DNA from: Aldehydirespirator sp965261105
GTDB lineage: Bacteria; Actinomycetota; Acidimicrobiia; Acidimicrobiales; Aldehydirespiratoraceae
NCBI GenBank assembly: GCA_965261105.1
Contig: CBDHCM010000006.1
Span: 1 to 64,000, forward strand
Direction: 5' to 3'
DNA length: 64,000 bases
Within the stretch, counting starts at the first letter, position 1. Every line of letters starts with the position of its first letter. The notes under the pieces were generated by a model. The model was not told where the DNA came from and did no database searches. It worked only from the letters and a program-made list of their open reading frames with translations. The position numbers and the translations under genes were made by a program. Of the stretch, positions 34,653 to 41,681 are shown in pieces.

Positions 34653-36173
34653 CTACTCGTCGCCTTCCTCCAGCTCTCTCAGTCGGTGCTCGTCGAACCA
34701 TCGGTCTCGTATCTCATCCAAGAGTTGATTCCGGCCAAGAGGCAAGGGATCGAGCGCGGGCTTCACCACGTTCGGGTCCGACCCGAGCGCGCCTAGAAGC
34801 GACGTGCCGCAGTACGCATCGTCGCTCAACGCCGGGATCACGCCTTCGAGTTGTTGTGATGAGACGATGGTGGTGGGTATGGATGCAGGCTGGACAACAT
34901 CGAGGAACGGTAGGGGCAGATTGAAGTATTGCTCTCGGGTGACGACGAGGCCACGCATCGGGCGACCTGCCGGGACAGGGAAGCGGGGGTGCCCCCGCTC
35001 TATCAGCGAGGCCGAGTTTGTGATCTGACGGCACGCCCTCTCGATCTTCTTCTGTATTTCCCCGTCCTCAGGGAAGACACCTGAGCGGGTGTAGATATTG
35101 GGAGCCACAGACTTGGCCTCTACGAGTACGAGCACTTCGGGAGTCTCGATGATGTAATCGACGCTCTTCTGATCGTCGTCGTAGACGATCTCGGAGTGAA
35201 GCTGTGCGTGCCGGATGAACCCAAGCTGAACTCCGATATAGCGCTCAAACCGACTTCCCAGGTCTCTTGTGAACGCTGGGAACCCATTCGGGTTGACATC
35301 TGCGTCCACAGCGTCTCTCCCAATGAAGTACAGGCCCTGTGGCCCGAATCGTTGCAATACTCCCAGAGGGCTAGGCGTTGCGTAGGTGCCGTCGGCCAAG
35401 ATTGCTATGGGCCATTCGTAGAAGGGGTTGAATCTCCACAGATCATCAGGGGCAGGAGTCATCTTCTGGCCAAGCCGCGCGAGATCGTCTACAGGGCGGG
35501 CGAGCCATGAGTCCACGGCCCGCAATGCTCGCTCTGCTCCTACCGGCTCGAATGCCGGGCGGACATTCGCGGATAGCAACGTACTACGCGAGATGCCACC
35601 GGGATTGCAGATCGCACCCGCGTACATGATGAACGCGATCATCAGGAACTCCTCCAGCGTGACCCCAAGAATCGTCTCCCATCGCCCATCCTCGAACACC
35701 GGCTCCCCGAATCTGGCGTCGTCGCCGAACAAGCACAGGCTCCGCGCCAACGGTTCCCCCGGAGACATCTGGTAGGGCATCTGCTGATAGGCGAGCCGTG
35801 ACAGAACCCGCTGCCAAGCCTCCTCACCGCGCGCGCCATCGAGTTCAGGTGACCAGACGTTGTATAGACCGTTGAGCAGGTCTCCTACAGCGTCGTCGTC
35901 AACGGGCGTGTCGCGGTGATTGTTGCAGTGCGTCACACATATCCCGGCTAGCTGGAACAAGTGCCCCTCCCTGATGAAGCTGCGGTTGTCCGCCCGTATC
36001 CCTTGTGGGGTCTTCCGCCCGAGGGACTCCTGGGCAGCCAAGTGCGCGATGCCTCTCAACAACGCACCCCGAGGGAACCGTCGCACCCGCTGCCGGAACT
36101 CATCCGGTCTGACCTTGCAGTTGCGTAGATGGTGCATAGGTGACGCCCGCAGAACAGCGGTCAACGCCTCCAT
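34653..36173 (-). CDS. PD-(D/E)xK nuclease-like protein
   Basis: 506 residues from ATG 36173. The C-terminal third has KSVDYIIETPEVLVLVEAKS, i.e. Asp, then Glu-Ala-Lys, a PD-(D/E)xK nuclease core as in restriction endonucleases. The N-terminal two thirds are not recognised. It lies upstream of the adenine methyltransferase on the same strand across a 427-bp gap, and overlaps the upstream small membrane-protein gene by 13 nt. A restriction or defence role is plausible from context but not shown. Confidence 0.65.
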   Translation of the reverse strand: MEALTAVLRASPMHHLRNCKVRPDEFRQRVRRFPRGALLRGIAHLAAQESLGRKTPQGIRADNRSFIREGHLFQLAGICVTHCNNHRDTPVDDDAVGDLLNGLYNVWSPELDGARGEEAWQRVLSRLAYQQMPYQMSPGEPLARSLCLFGDDARFGEPVFEDGRWETILGVTLEEFLMIAFIMYAGAICNPGGISRSTLLSANVRPAFEPVGAERALRAVDSWLARPVDDLARLGQKMTPAPDDLWRFNPFYEWPIAILADGTYATPSPLGVLQRFGPQGLYFIGRDAVDADVNPNGFPAFTRDLGSRFERYIGVQLGFIRHAQLHSEIVYDDDQKSVDYIIETPEVLVLVEAKSVAPNIYTRSGVFPEDGEIQKKIERACRQITNSASLIERGHPRFPVPAGRPMRGLVVTREQYFNLPLPFLDVVQPASIPTTIVSSQQLEGVIPALSDDAYCGTSLLGALGSDPNVVKPALDPLPLGRNQLLDEIRDRWFDEHRLRELEEGDE

Positions 36174-36541
36174 CTGCCCGGCTTGCACCCGCCACCCCGC
36201 TTCCCGGTCACGAGGCTCGGGAAGTGGACGAGCAGCCAGAAGATCGCCAGGACGACCAGGGTCGCCACCATGACAACCGACAGGAGGACGCCTGCGGCCG
36301 CCAGCAGCGGCCGCCAGCCCTCGCCCCGTTGAAACGCCCAAGCGGAGAGCAGCCCTACCAGAGCGAGCCACACCGTCACCACAGCCAAGGCCACCCCTGA
36401 ACCGGCAAAACCCAACCAGCCACGGACGTTCACCTCGATGACGAGCGCCGAGGCTCCCACCGCAGCCATCGCGAAACCAGCCACCGACGGAACGTCGATA
36501 CGCCGAGCCGCTGGTAGGGGGTGGTCGTAGTGGTATGCCAC
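36161..36541 (-). CDS. small membrane protein (three helices), leaderless
   Basis: 126 residues from a GTG at 36541. Three hydrophobic helices (around residues 20-40, 48-68 and 80-108) and a basic C-terminal tail. Upstream on the minus strand, TAAATT is followed by ACAGGT and the GTG, a leaderless arrangement nearly identical to that of the membrane-protein gene at 40035. It overlaps the nuclease-like gene, suggesting an operon. Family not recognised. Confidence 0.6.
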   Translation of the reverse strand: MAYHYDHPLPAARRIDVPSVAGFAMAAVGASALVIEVNVRGWLGFAGSGVALAVVTVWLALVGLLSAWAFQRGEGWRPLLAAAGVLLSVVMVATLVVLAIFWLLVHFPSLVTGKRGGGCKPGRWRR

Positions 36542-36584
36542 ACCTGTAATTTAGTAGGGCCTGCTGACATCGCGTGTTGGTAGC

Positions 36585-36592
36585 AGACGAGC
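36585..36592. repeat. target-site duplication, IS copy 2 left
   Basis: AGACGAGC, repeated exactly at 37796-37803. Confidence 0.95.
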
Positions 36593-36669
36593 GGCGACTA
36601 CATAGATGGCTAGCCAGACCCGAGGTCGGAGCGGGGTTTGATGTCACACCCCTGTGGGATCATGGGGAC

Positions 36670-37602
36670 ATGAGTAAAGCCCATGAGATCGTCCGCACCG
36701 GGATGAGGCTCGCGGAGTTCTTTCGCCGGTTCCCCGATGACCGGGCGGCTGAGGTGTGGTTCGTGTCTCGCCGCTGGCCGAGCGGTCCGGTCTGTCCGCA
36801 CTGTGGGGGTGGCCGGGTGTCGGAGGTGGCGTCGCGGCGTCCGATGCCGTACCGGTGCCGCGAGTGTCGCAAGCATTTCTCGGTGATGAGCCACACCCTC
36901 ATGCACGCCTCGAAGTTGGGCGCTCAAACGTGGCTGCTGGCGATCTTCTTGATTGTGGCGAACCCGAAGGGCCGGTCGTCGGTGCAGCTCGCCGCCGACC
37001 TGGGCGTCACCCAGAAGACGGCGTGGCACTTGGCGCACCGCACCCGCCAAGCACTCGCAGAAGGCGGACTCCCCGGCTTTGACGGCCCGGTAGAGGCCGA
37101 CGAGACGTACATCGGCGGCAAGGCCCGCAACCGCCACGCCCACAAGGCCGATCCGGGCAAGACCGCCGTGATCGGTGTCAAAGACCGCCGCACCGGCACT
37201 GTCGCCGCCACACCGGTGCACGAGGTCACCACCGCCACAGCGACCGCGATGGTTGCCGCCACCACCCGCCAGGGTGCGGAGGTCTACACCGACGGCAGCC
37301 GCATCTACGACCCACTCGCGGCGATGGGCTTCAACCATGCTCGGGTCATCCACGGCCTCGGCGAGTACGTCCGCGGTTCGGTGTCCACCAACGGCGTCGA
37401 GAGCTACTGGAGCCTGTTGAAGCGCACCTACATCGGCACCTACCACTACATGTCAGACGACCATCTGCACCGCTACATCGAGGAACACTCGTTCCGCTAC
37501 AACCGCCGCAACCGGCACGTCATCGACAAGATGAGCGAAGCCGCCGCGGCGATGGAGGGTCGGTCGCTGACCTACCGGGAGTTGACAGGCTCCCGCGGCT
37601 GA
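36670..37602 (+). CDS. IS1595-family transposase, copy 2
   Basis: 310 residues, the same as copy 1 except for one Asn/Ser difference before YWSLLKR. Features are as for copy 1: a CPHC/CREC zinc ribbon and the DDE-type ISXO2 catalytic domain. The ATG at 36670 is 78 nt inside the element. Confidence 0.95.
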   Translation: MSKAHEIVRTGMRLAEFFRRFPDDRAAEVWFVSRRWPSGPVCPHCGGGRVSEVASRRPMPYRCRECRKHFSVMSHTLMHASKLGAQTWLLAIFLIVANPKGRSSVQLAADLGVTQKTAWHLAHRTRQALAEGGLPGFDGPVEADETYIGGKARNRHAHKADPGKTAVIGVKDRRTGTVAATPVHEVTTATATAMVAATTRQGAEVYTDGSRIYDPLAAMGFNHARVIHGLGEYVRGSVSTNGVESYWSLLKRTYIGTYHYMSDDHLHRYIEEHSFRYNRRNRHVIDKMSEAAAAMEGRSLTYRELTGSRG

Positions 37603-37619
37603 CGCGTAGTGTGGGCGAC

Positions 37620-37778
37620 ATGACCGACCCCGAACCGACGGCTGAACAGCCGCTCGTCACGGTCGAACAGTTGGAACGTGCTACCGACGCTCTGCTCGCG
37701 GCCGCTCCCAAGTCCTCAACTGAGGGAAGTGGGGTTGGGGGAGGCGTTCCCTCCCCCAACCCGCCGCTCGGCGGCTAG
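37620..37778 (+). CDS. IS accessory small ORF, copy 2
   Basis: 52 residues, the same frame as in copy 1 (29298-29456). It begins 17 nt after the transposase stop; the TAG is in the right inverted repeat. Confidence 0.5.
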   Translation: MTDPEPTAEQPLVTVEQLERATDALLAAAPKSSTEGSGVGGGVPSPNPPLGG

Positions 37779-37922
37779 CCATCTATGTAGTCGCCAGACG
37801 AGCCGACTGGACCCACTGGCTTGCGGAGCGCGTCCAGCTACAGCGAAGCCGAACTGGTACGTCGTTCAGGAGGTCGGGCGGAGGTCACCGAGTCTCGTTT
37901 TCCACATGGTAGCTTTGGCCCT

Positions 37923-39104
37923 GTGTCGCTCTCGGACAATCGCTCACACGAACCCGGCCTCCGCTTTAGCGGAGGGCGGTTTGATGCTCGGCAACTGTCC
38001 GCCAAGGCATTTGTTGCTGCGGGGCAGGAGTTTCTCGCATTCCAACAAACGATCATTGCAATAGCGAGCCACCTTTACCGTAGAGATAATCCGGGCACGT
38101 CACAGCTCCCTTATCACTTTGTTGACAGCCTAGAACTAGGGATAGAAGAGGTCTTCCGGGGGAGTGTTCTTCTACCTGTGAAGCCCAAAGAACACGACCC
38201 CGATGCTCAACGACTCTTTGAAGTTCCCCACGACTACTACGAGAACAGTATTGAAGTGCATCGCAGCATCTTGGCCGAGGTTCGTGAGAAGGGCCATAGT
38301 AAGTTGCTGCACGACATGCCGAGGACCGTTGGAGAAGCTCTAACCCGTATGGGCCGTCAACTTGAAGACGACGAGCACATTGTTGTCACGAGTACCTCGG
38401 GGATAGAGTATGATTTCGACAGAAGCGTGAGGGAACTACTGGAATCGAGTCTCAAGATCGAACAGCGTTTGCATGACCTAGTAGCGGGACGAATTACTAG
38501 AGTGCAGGCTGATCTCTCGCGTGTCACGATGGTCTTGTGCACGGAAGCTAGACCTGTCAATATCGAGATCGCCTACGCACCAGATGTATCGTTGGACATG
38601 ATCCGATCTGCACTGACACCGCTGAAAGATGCAGGCCCTATTGTTGCGGCGCGCGGGACGTTCCTGTATGTGGACTCCTCATTTGATAGTGCGGAATCTC
38701 TTATAGAGGAATTGAGCACCGCGGACGCGGAAGCCTCGCAGCGAGTACAAGAATTCATTGAAGAGATAGAATCTATCGCGTCGCTGTCTGATGGGTGGTA
38801 TGATGAAGAGTCGTTAGCGCCCAACGAGGTGGCGATACTCGGAGCGCGTGCACTGGCTGCTCCTCTGCTGTTCTATGGTTTGCCCTTCCCACACGCGTTC
38901 CCACTTCCCGAGGGGGGCGTATCACTGGAATGGACTCTAGCTTCCGTAGAAGCCTCTGTTACACTCCATATGTCTAGTGAGATCGCAACGGTAGCCTCTT
39001 GGGACTCAACCACAGATGAGCACCGATACGATGAGAATACTGTCATCACCGGTGACTTCTTGCGTGATTGGCTTGACTCGTTCACAAGTGCGAGCAGAGT
39101 GTGA
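37923..39104 (+). CDS. unknown protein, gene 1 of a two-gene accessory module
   Basis: 393 residues from a GTG at 37923; the frame is open back to an ATG at 37821 near the IS edge. An N-terminal region (LRFSGGRFDARQLSAKAF, then DSLELGIEEVFRGSVLLPV) and a C-terminal ~110-residue region (LSDGWYDEE, then PEGGVSLEWTL) recall a widespread but uncharacterised accessory family. Base and codon use are markedly less GC-rich than neighbours, pointing to transfer. The next gene starts inside its stop (GTGA), so the two are coupled. The IS copy ends 128 nt upstream and may supply or block transcription. Confidence 0.6.
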   Translation: MSLSDNRSHEPGLRFSGGRFDARQLSAKAFVAAGQEFLAFQQTIIAIASHLYRRDNPGTSQLPYHFVDSLELGIEEVFRGSVLLPVKPKEHDPDAQRLFEVPHDYYENSIEVHRSILAEVREKGHSKLLHDMPRTVGEALTRMGRQLEDDEHIVVTSTSGIEYDFDRSVRELLESSLKIEQRLHDLVAGRITRVQADLSRVTMVLCTEARPVNIEIAYAPDVSLDMIRSALTPLKDAGPIVAARGTFLYVDSSFDSAESLIEELSTADAEASQRVQEFIEEIESIASLSDGWYDEESLAPNEVAILGARALAAPLLFYGLPFPHAFPLPEGGVSLEWTLASVEASVTLHMSSEIATVASWDSTTDEHRYDENTVITGDFLRDWLDSFTSASRV

Positions 39105-39517
39105 CCTCTGCAAGTGCGCCACCGCTAGCGGCTGGCGAGATCGAGATGATGAACCCCGACGACATGCTACGTCGTCAGATCCACCCAGAACATATCCGCC
39201 AAAGTGAGATCACGACGGCTGTGTTTAAGGCAGGCGATGGGATGGTCTCTACATGCCGAGAATCGGTCGTGACACCTGCTGAAGCACAGAGGATTCATAC
39301 GGAGGAATATAAACTAGAGACTGTCGGGAGTTGTGTTGTGAATGTAGGTGATGTTAGAGATGCCGAGCTACGTGCAATAGATGACTCAGCGCTGCCAAGC
39401 GTGCACCCATCTCATGCTTACATCGATATGCGAGGTCTTGGACGTAAGGCGAAGGACAAGGCTGCCAAGAAGCTAAAGACAGCGGCGCTACGGAATCCGA
39501 TCTGGTACCCGCCCTAG
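39101..39517 (+). CDS. unknown small protein, gene 2 of the accessory module
   Basis: 138 residues from a GTG overlapping the upstream stop. Contains RQIHPEHIRQSEITTAVFK, MVSTCRESVVTPAEA and SHAYIDMRG, then a Lys/Ala-rich tail (KAKDKAAKKLKTAA). Family not characterised as far as I know. The TAG stop lies in the CTAG duplicated by the MITE-like insertion, so the insertion happened exactly at the gene's end without changing the protein. Confidence 0.6.
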   Translation: MTSASAPPLAAGEIEMMNPDDMLRRQIHPEHIRQSEITTAVFKAGDGMVSTCRESVVTPAEAQRIHTEEYKLETVGSCVVNVGDVRDAELRAIDDSALPSVHPSHAYIDMRGLGRKAKDKAAKKLKTAALRNPIWYPP

Positions 39518-39622
39518 GAGACTGTTGAGCAAGTCCCAAATTGCCAGTTTCGTGGTCACAAAACCCCAGGTCAGAGGCTTGTGGGTTGGCCGAAATCGGC
39601 ATTGCTCAACAGTCTCCTAGGG
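39512..39622. mobile_element. MITE-like element with perfect inverted ends
   Basis: 111 bp with 21-bp perfect inverted repeats including a CTAG on each side (CTAG then GAGACTGTTGAGCAA). The 4-bp CTAG duplication fits the YTAR targets of IS5-group transposases. The ~69-bp interior has no gene, so it would need a transposase supplied elsewhere. Confidence 0.75.
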
Positions 39623-39669
39623 AGCGGGGCCAATGCTGGCGCTTGTAGGGATATGAGCCGCCTCGACCA

Positions 39670-40035
39670 TCACTCGGTTTGGGTGTTGCCGATCTTCTCG
39701 ATCTGTTCGAGGAAGATGTCGCCTGCCCAGACGAGGATGGCAGCAAACAAGCCCGTGAAGTGCAGGACGGCGACCACCACGAGCAGCACCACCGACCAGA
39801 TGAGTTGCTTGCAGCACCAGCACCGTGGCCACCGTGCGCTGCGCCGGCCCCGCCCAGAGAACAAATCAGCGAACATCGCATCGGGAAACAACCGGTCCCC
39901 CTCACCGAACAACAACGCGAAGACCGACCCCGGCCCCACCCTGTCGCCCACGAACCCGGTGCCCCTGAACAAATCAGCCTGACACTCAGACACCCCCATA
40001 GTCACGACACGAACCTCCCCGCGACACGAAACCAC
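39670..40035 (-). CDS. small membrane protein, leaderless
   Basis: 121 residues from GTG 40035; an ATG at 39999 would give 109. A cysteine-rich turn (WPRCWCCKQ) precedes one long hydrophobic helix (LIWSVVLLVVVAVLHFTGLF), with an acidic end (FLEQIEKIG). The minus strand has TAGAAT, 7 nt, then the GTG region, the same leaderless pattern (AATTACAGGTGTG) as the gene at 36541. Family not recognised. Confidence 0.5.
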   Translation of the reverse strand: MVSCRGEVRVVTMGVSECQADLFRGTGFVGDRVGPGSVFALLFGEGDRLFPDAMFADLFSGRGRRSARWPRCWCCKQLIWSVVLLVVVAVLHFTGLFAAILVWAGDIFLEQIEKIGNTQTE

Positions 40036-40535
40036 ACACCTGTAATTCTACCCCGACACCACCACCCCGCCCAACAAAAAACACCAGCCACCTAGGTCTG
40101 GCAGCGAACACCATTGCGGTTACGGCTGCCGCGGTGGCGCACAACGTTCGACAGTCGGCCATGCCTGACCCTGAAGGCAACAACGGCAACGGCTCTGACG
40201 ACTCCGAAGACGACGGCGACGGGGCGGACATGTCACCCGCCTCCGACGACGCCATCGACGGTGACGACAACCCTGACCGTGGCATAGAAGCACCCGATAG
40301 GGCACCCCCTAGCTCGACGCTCTGCTGGGTAGCCGCAGACGAAGCAGACGGTCACTTGACCGTCGCTTCGTCGTGCCCGTGAACAAGTTCGGAGGCCCGA
40401 CCGCTCTACAGCAGCATCATCGAGCATCATAGAACAGGTGCGAAACACTCTTTGAACACCCACAAAGCCCTAAAACGGGGCTGTTTGAGCTTATTTGCGA
40501 ACCCACGCACCGAAAATATGCGAACGTCACAATTG
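40036..40535. other. intergenic region with a strong hairpin
   Basis: No gene is assigned in these 500 bp. The plus frame 40134-40382 (GTG start, 82 residues, acidic Asn/Asp/Glu-rich, high GC at third codon positions) could be a small secreted or disordered protein but has no ribosome site. A 35-nt hairpin lies at 40338-40372. Confidence 0.5.
40338..40372. terminator. long hairpin in intergenic region
   Basis: A GACGAAGC/GCTTCGTC outer stem and GACGGTCA/TGACCGTC inner stem, 16 bp in all with one bulged A and a 2-nt loop. There is no T-run. It could be a terminator or a regulator-binding palindrome. Confidence 0.5.
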
Positions 40536-40609
40536 TCGGGCAGGCGGGATTTGAACCCACGACCTCCTCGTCCCGAACGAGGCGCGCTACCAAGCTGCGC
40601 CACTGCCCG
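40536..40609 (-). tRNA. tRNA-Pro (CGG)
   Basis: On the minus strand the sequence folds as a cloverleaf: acceptor stem CGGGCAG/CTGCCCG, anticodon arm CTCGTTCGGGACGAG with loop TTCGGGA (anticodon CGG, proline), T-arm GTGGGTTCAAATCCCGC, discriminator A. CCA is not encoded. Confidence 0.93.
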
Positions 40610-40677
40610 TGTGCAACGCCGGAGATGCTAGCCGCCCGAGGCGCTGCCGACGTCCCCCGGCCGCGGGCGCGGCGCCC

Positions 40678-41058
40678 TCAGGCCGTGGCGGCGGCGTCGG
40701 CCAGGGTGGCGGCCACCAAGCGGGCCAGGGCCATCGGGTTGATGGGCTTGACCAGCCAGGCGTCCGCGGTGCTGCGGCGGGCTAGGAACTCGTCGGCGTC
40801 GCGGTCCAGCATCATGATCACCGGTCGCCGCTCCAGCCGGCCCATGTCCTCCTCCTGGCGGACGGCCAGGCAGGCGGCCATCCCACCCATGTTGCCGACC
40901 TGCAGGTCGAGCAGCACCAGCGCGGGGTCGACCAACTCGATCGCTTCGATGGTGTCGGCGCCCCGCCGCACCCTGTGCAGCGAGTGGTCGCCGCCCAGAG
41001 CCGCCTCGCACTGCTCCGCGACCCAGTCGGCGTCGGTCACCAGCAGCACGTCGGGCAC
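40678..41058 (-). CDS. stand-alone response-regulator receiver protein
   Basis: 126 residues from a GTG at 41058. Receiver fold with phospho-acceptor Asp51 (VLLDLQVGNMGG) and the conserved Lys in VKPINP. One of the two usual N-terminal acidic residues is replaced (VTDADW keeps Asp). There is no output domain, so it would act by protein contact. It is divergent from the STAS gene at 41265, and the pair may belong to one regulatory circuit. Confidence 0.82.
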   Translation of the reverse strand: MPDVLLVTDADWVAEQCEAALGGDHSLHRVRRGADTIEAIELVDPALVLLDLQVGNMGGMAACLAVRQEEDMGRLERRPVIMMLDRDADEFLARRSTADAWLVKPINPMALARLVAATLADAAATA

Positions 41059-41264
41059 GGCCGAGATCGTACCGCCCAGAGGCCGAGCGGATAGGCGCAA
41101 CTCACTGGGAACCTTCGCGACCCGCAAAGCGAGGCCGTGGCCCGAGCGGCCCGTGAGTGCAGCGAACAAGAGCGGGACACACGACGCTGAAGCGATAGGC
41201 GGTCTCCGCGTACCCGCTTCGCTGGCGGCCCCGATCCCGGCAGCGGTCGGTTATCCTCCAGCCT

Positions 41265-41618
41265 GTGCTGGACATCGAGTCGTTCCACAACGACGCCGGG
41301 TCGTACCATGTGCTCCGACCCACCGGCGAGCTCGATGCCTACACCGTGGCCCAGTTCCGGGAGGCGCTGGCCGACCATGCCGCCGCGGGGCGCCTCGTGG
41401 TGGATCTCTGCGGTGTGCCCTTCATGGACTCGGCCGGTCTCGGCGCGCTCATCGGCGGGATCCGCCGCATCCGCGAGAACGAGGGCCGGGTCGTGGTGTT
41501 CTGCAACGGCCCCACGCTGATCCGGCTGCTGCACACCACCGGCTTCGACCGCATCGTGCCCGTCGAACAGACCCTCGAGGCCGCCGTCAGCGCCCTCGCC
41601 CGCGACCACGACGCCTGA
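41265..41618 (+). CDS. STAS-domain anti-sigma factor antagonist
   Basis: 117 residues from a GTG, matching SpoIIAA/RsbV-type proteins: LRPTGELDAYTV strand-helix and VPFMDSAGLGALIG with phosphorylatable Ser56. Such proteins bind a serine kinase/anti-sigma factor when dephosphorylated and release a sigma factor. No partner kinase is in the window. Confidence 0.88.
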   Translation: MLDIESFHNDAGSYHVLRPTGELDAYTVAQFREALADHAAAGRLVVDLCGVPFMDSAGLGALIGGIRRIRENEGRVVVFCNGPTLIRLLHTTGFDRIVPVEQTLEAAVSALARDHDA

Positions 41619-41681
41619 CGACGGGCACCGCAAGGCGCACGAGGGGTTGTCCCCGACCGCCGACCAGGGGCGCCTCCGACG

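Larger units (their letters stand above)
36593..37795 (+). mobile_element. IS1595-family (ISXO2-like) insertion sequence, copy 2
   Basis: 1203 bp with the same 23-bp terminal inverted repeats as copy 1 and AGACGAGC duplications on both sides. Inserted between the membrane-protein gene at 36541 and the unknown gene at 37923, where it may have separated that gene from its promoter. Confidence 0.95.

Noticed and set aside
40134..40382. Acidic 82-codon frame in the intergenic region
   Set aside because: Good third-position GC but no ribosome site, no -10 before the GTG and no recognisable family; left as a note in the region entry.
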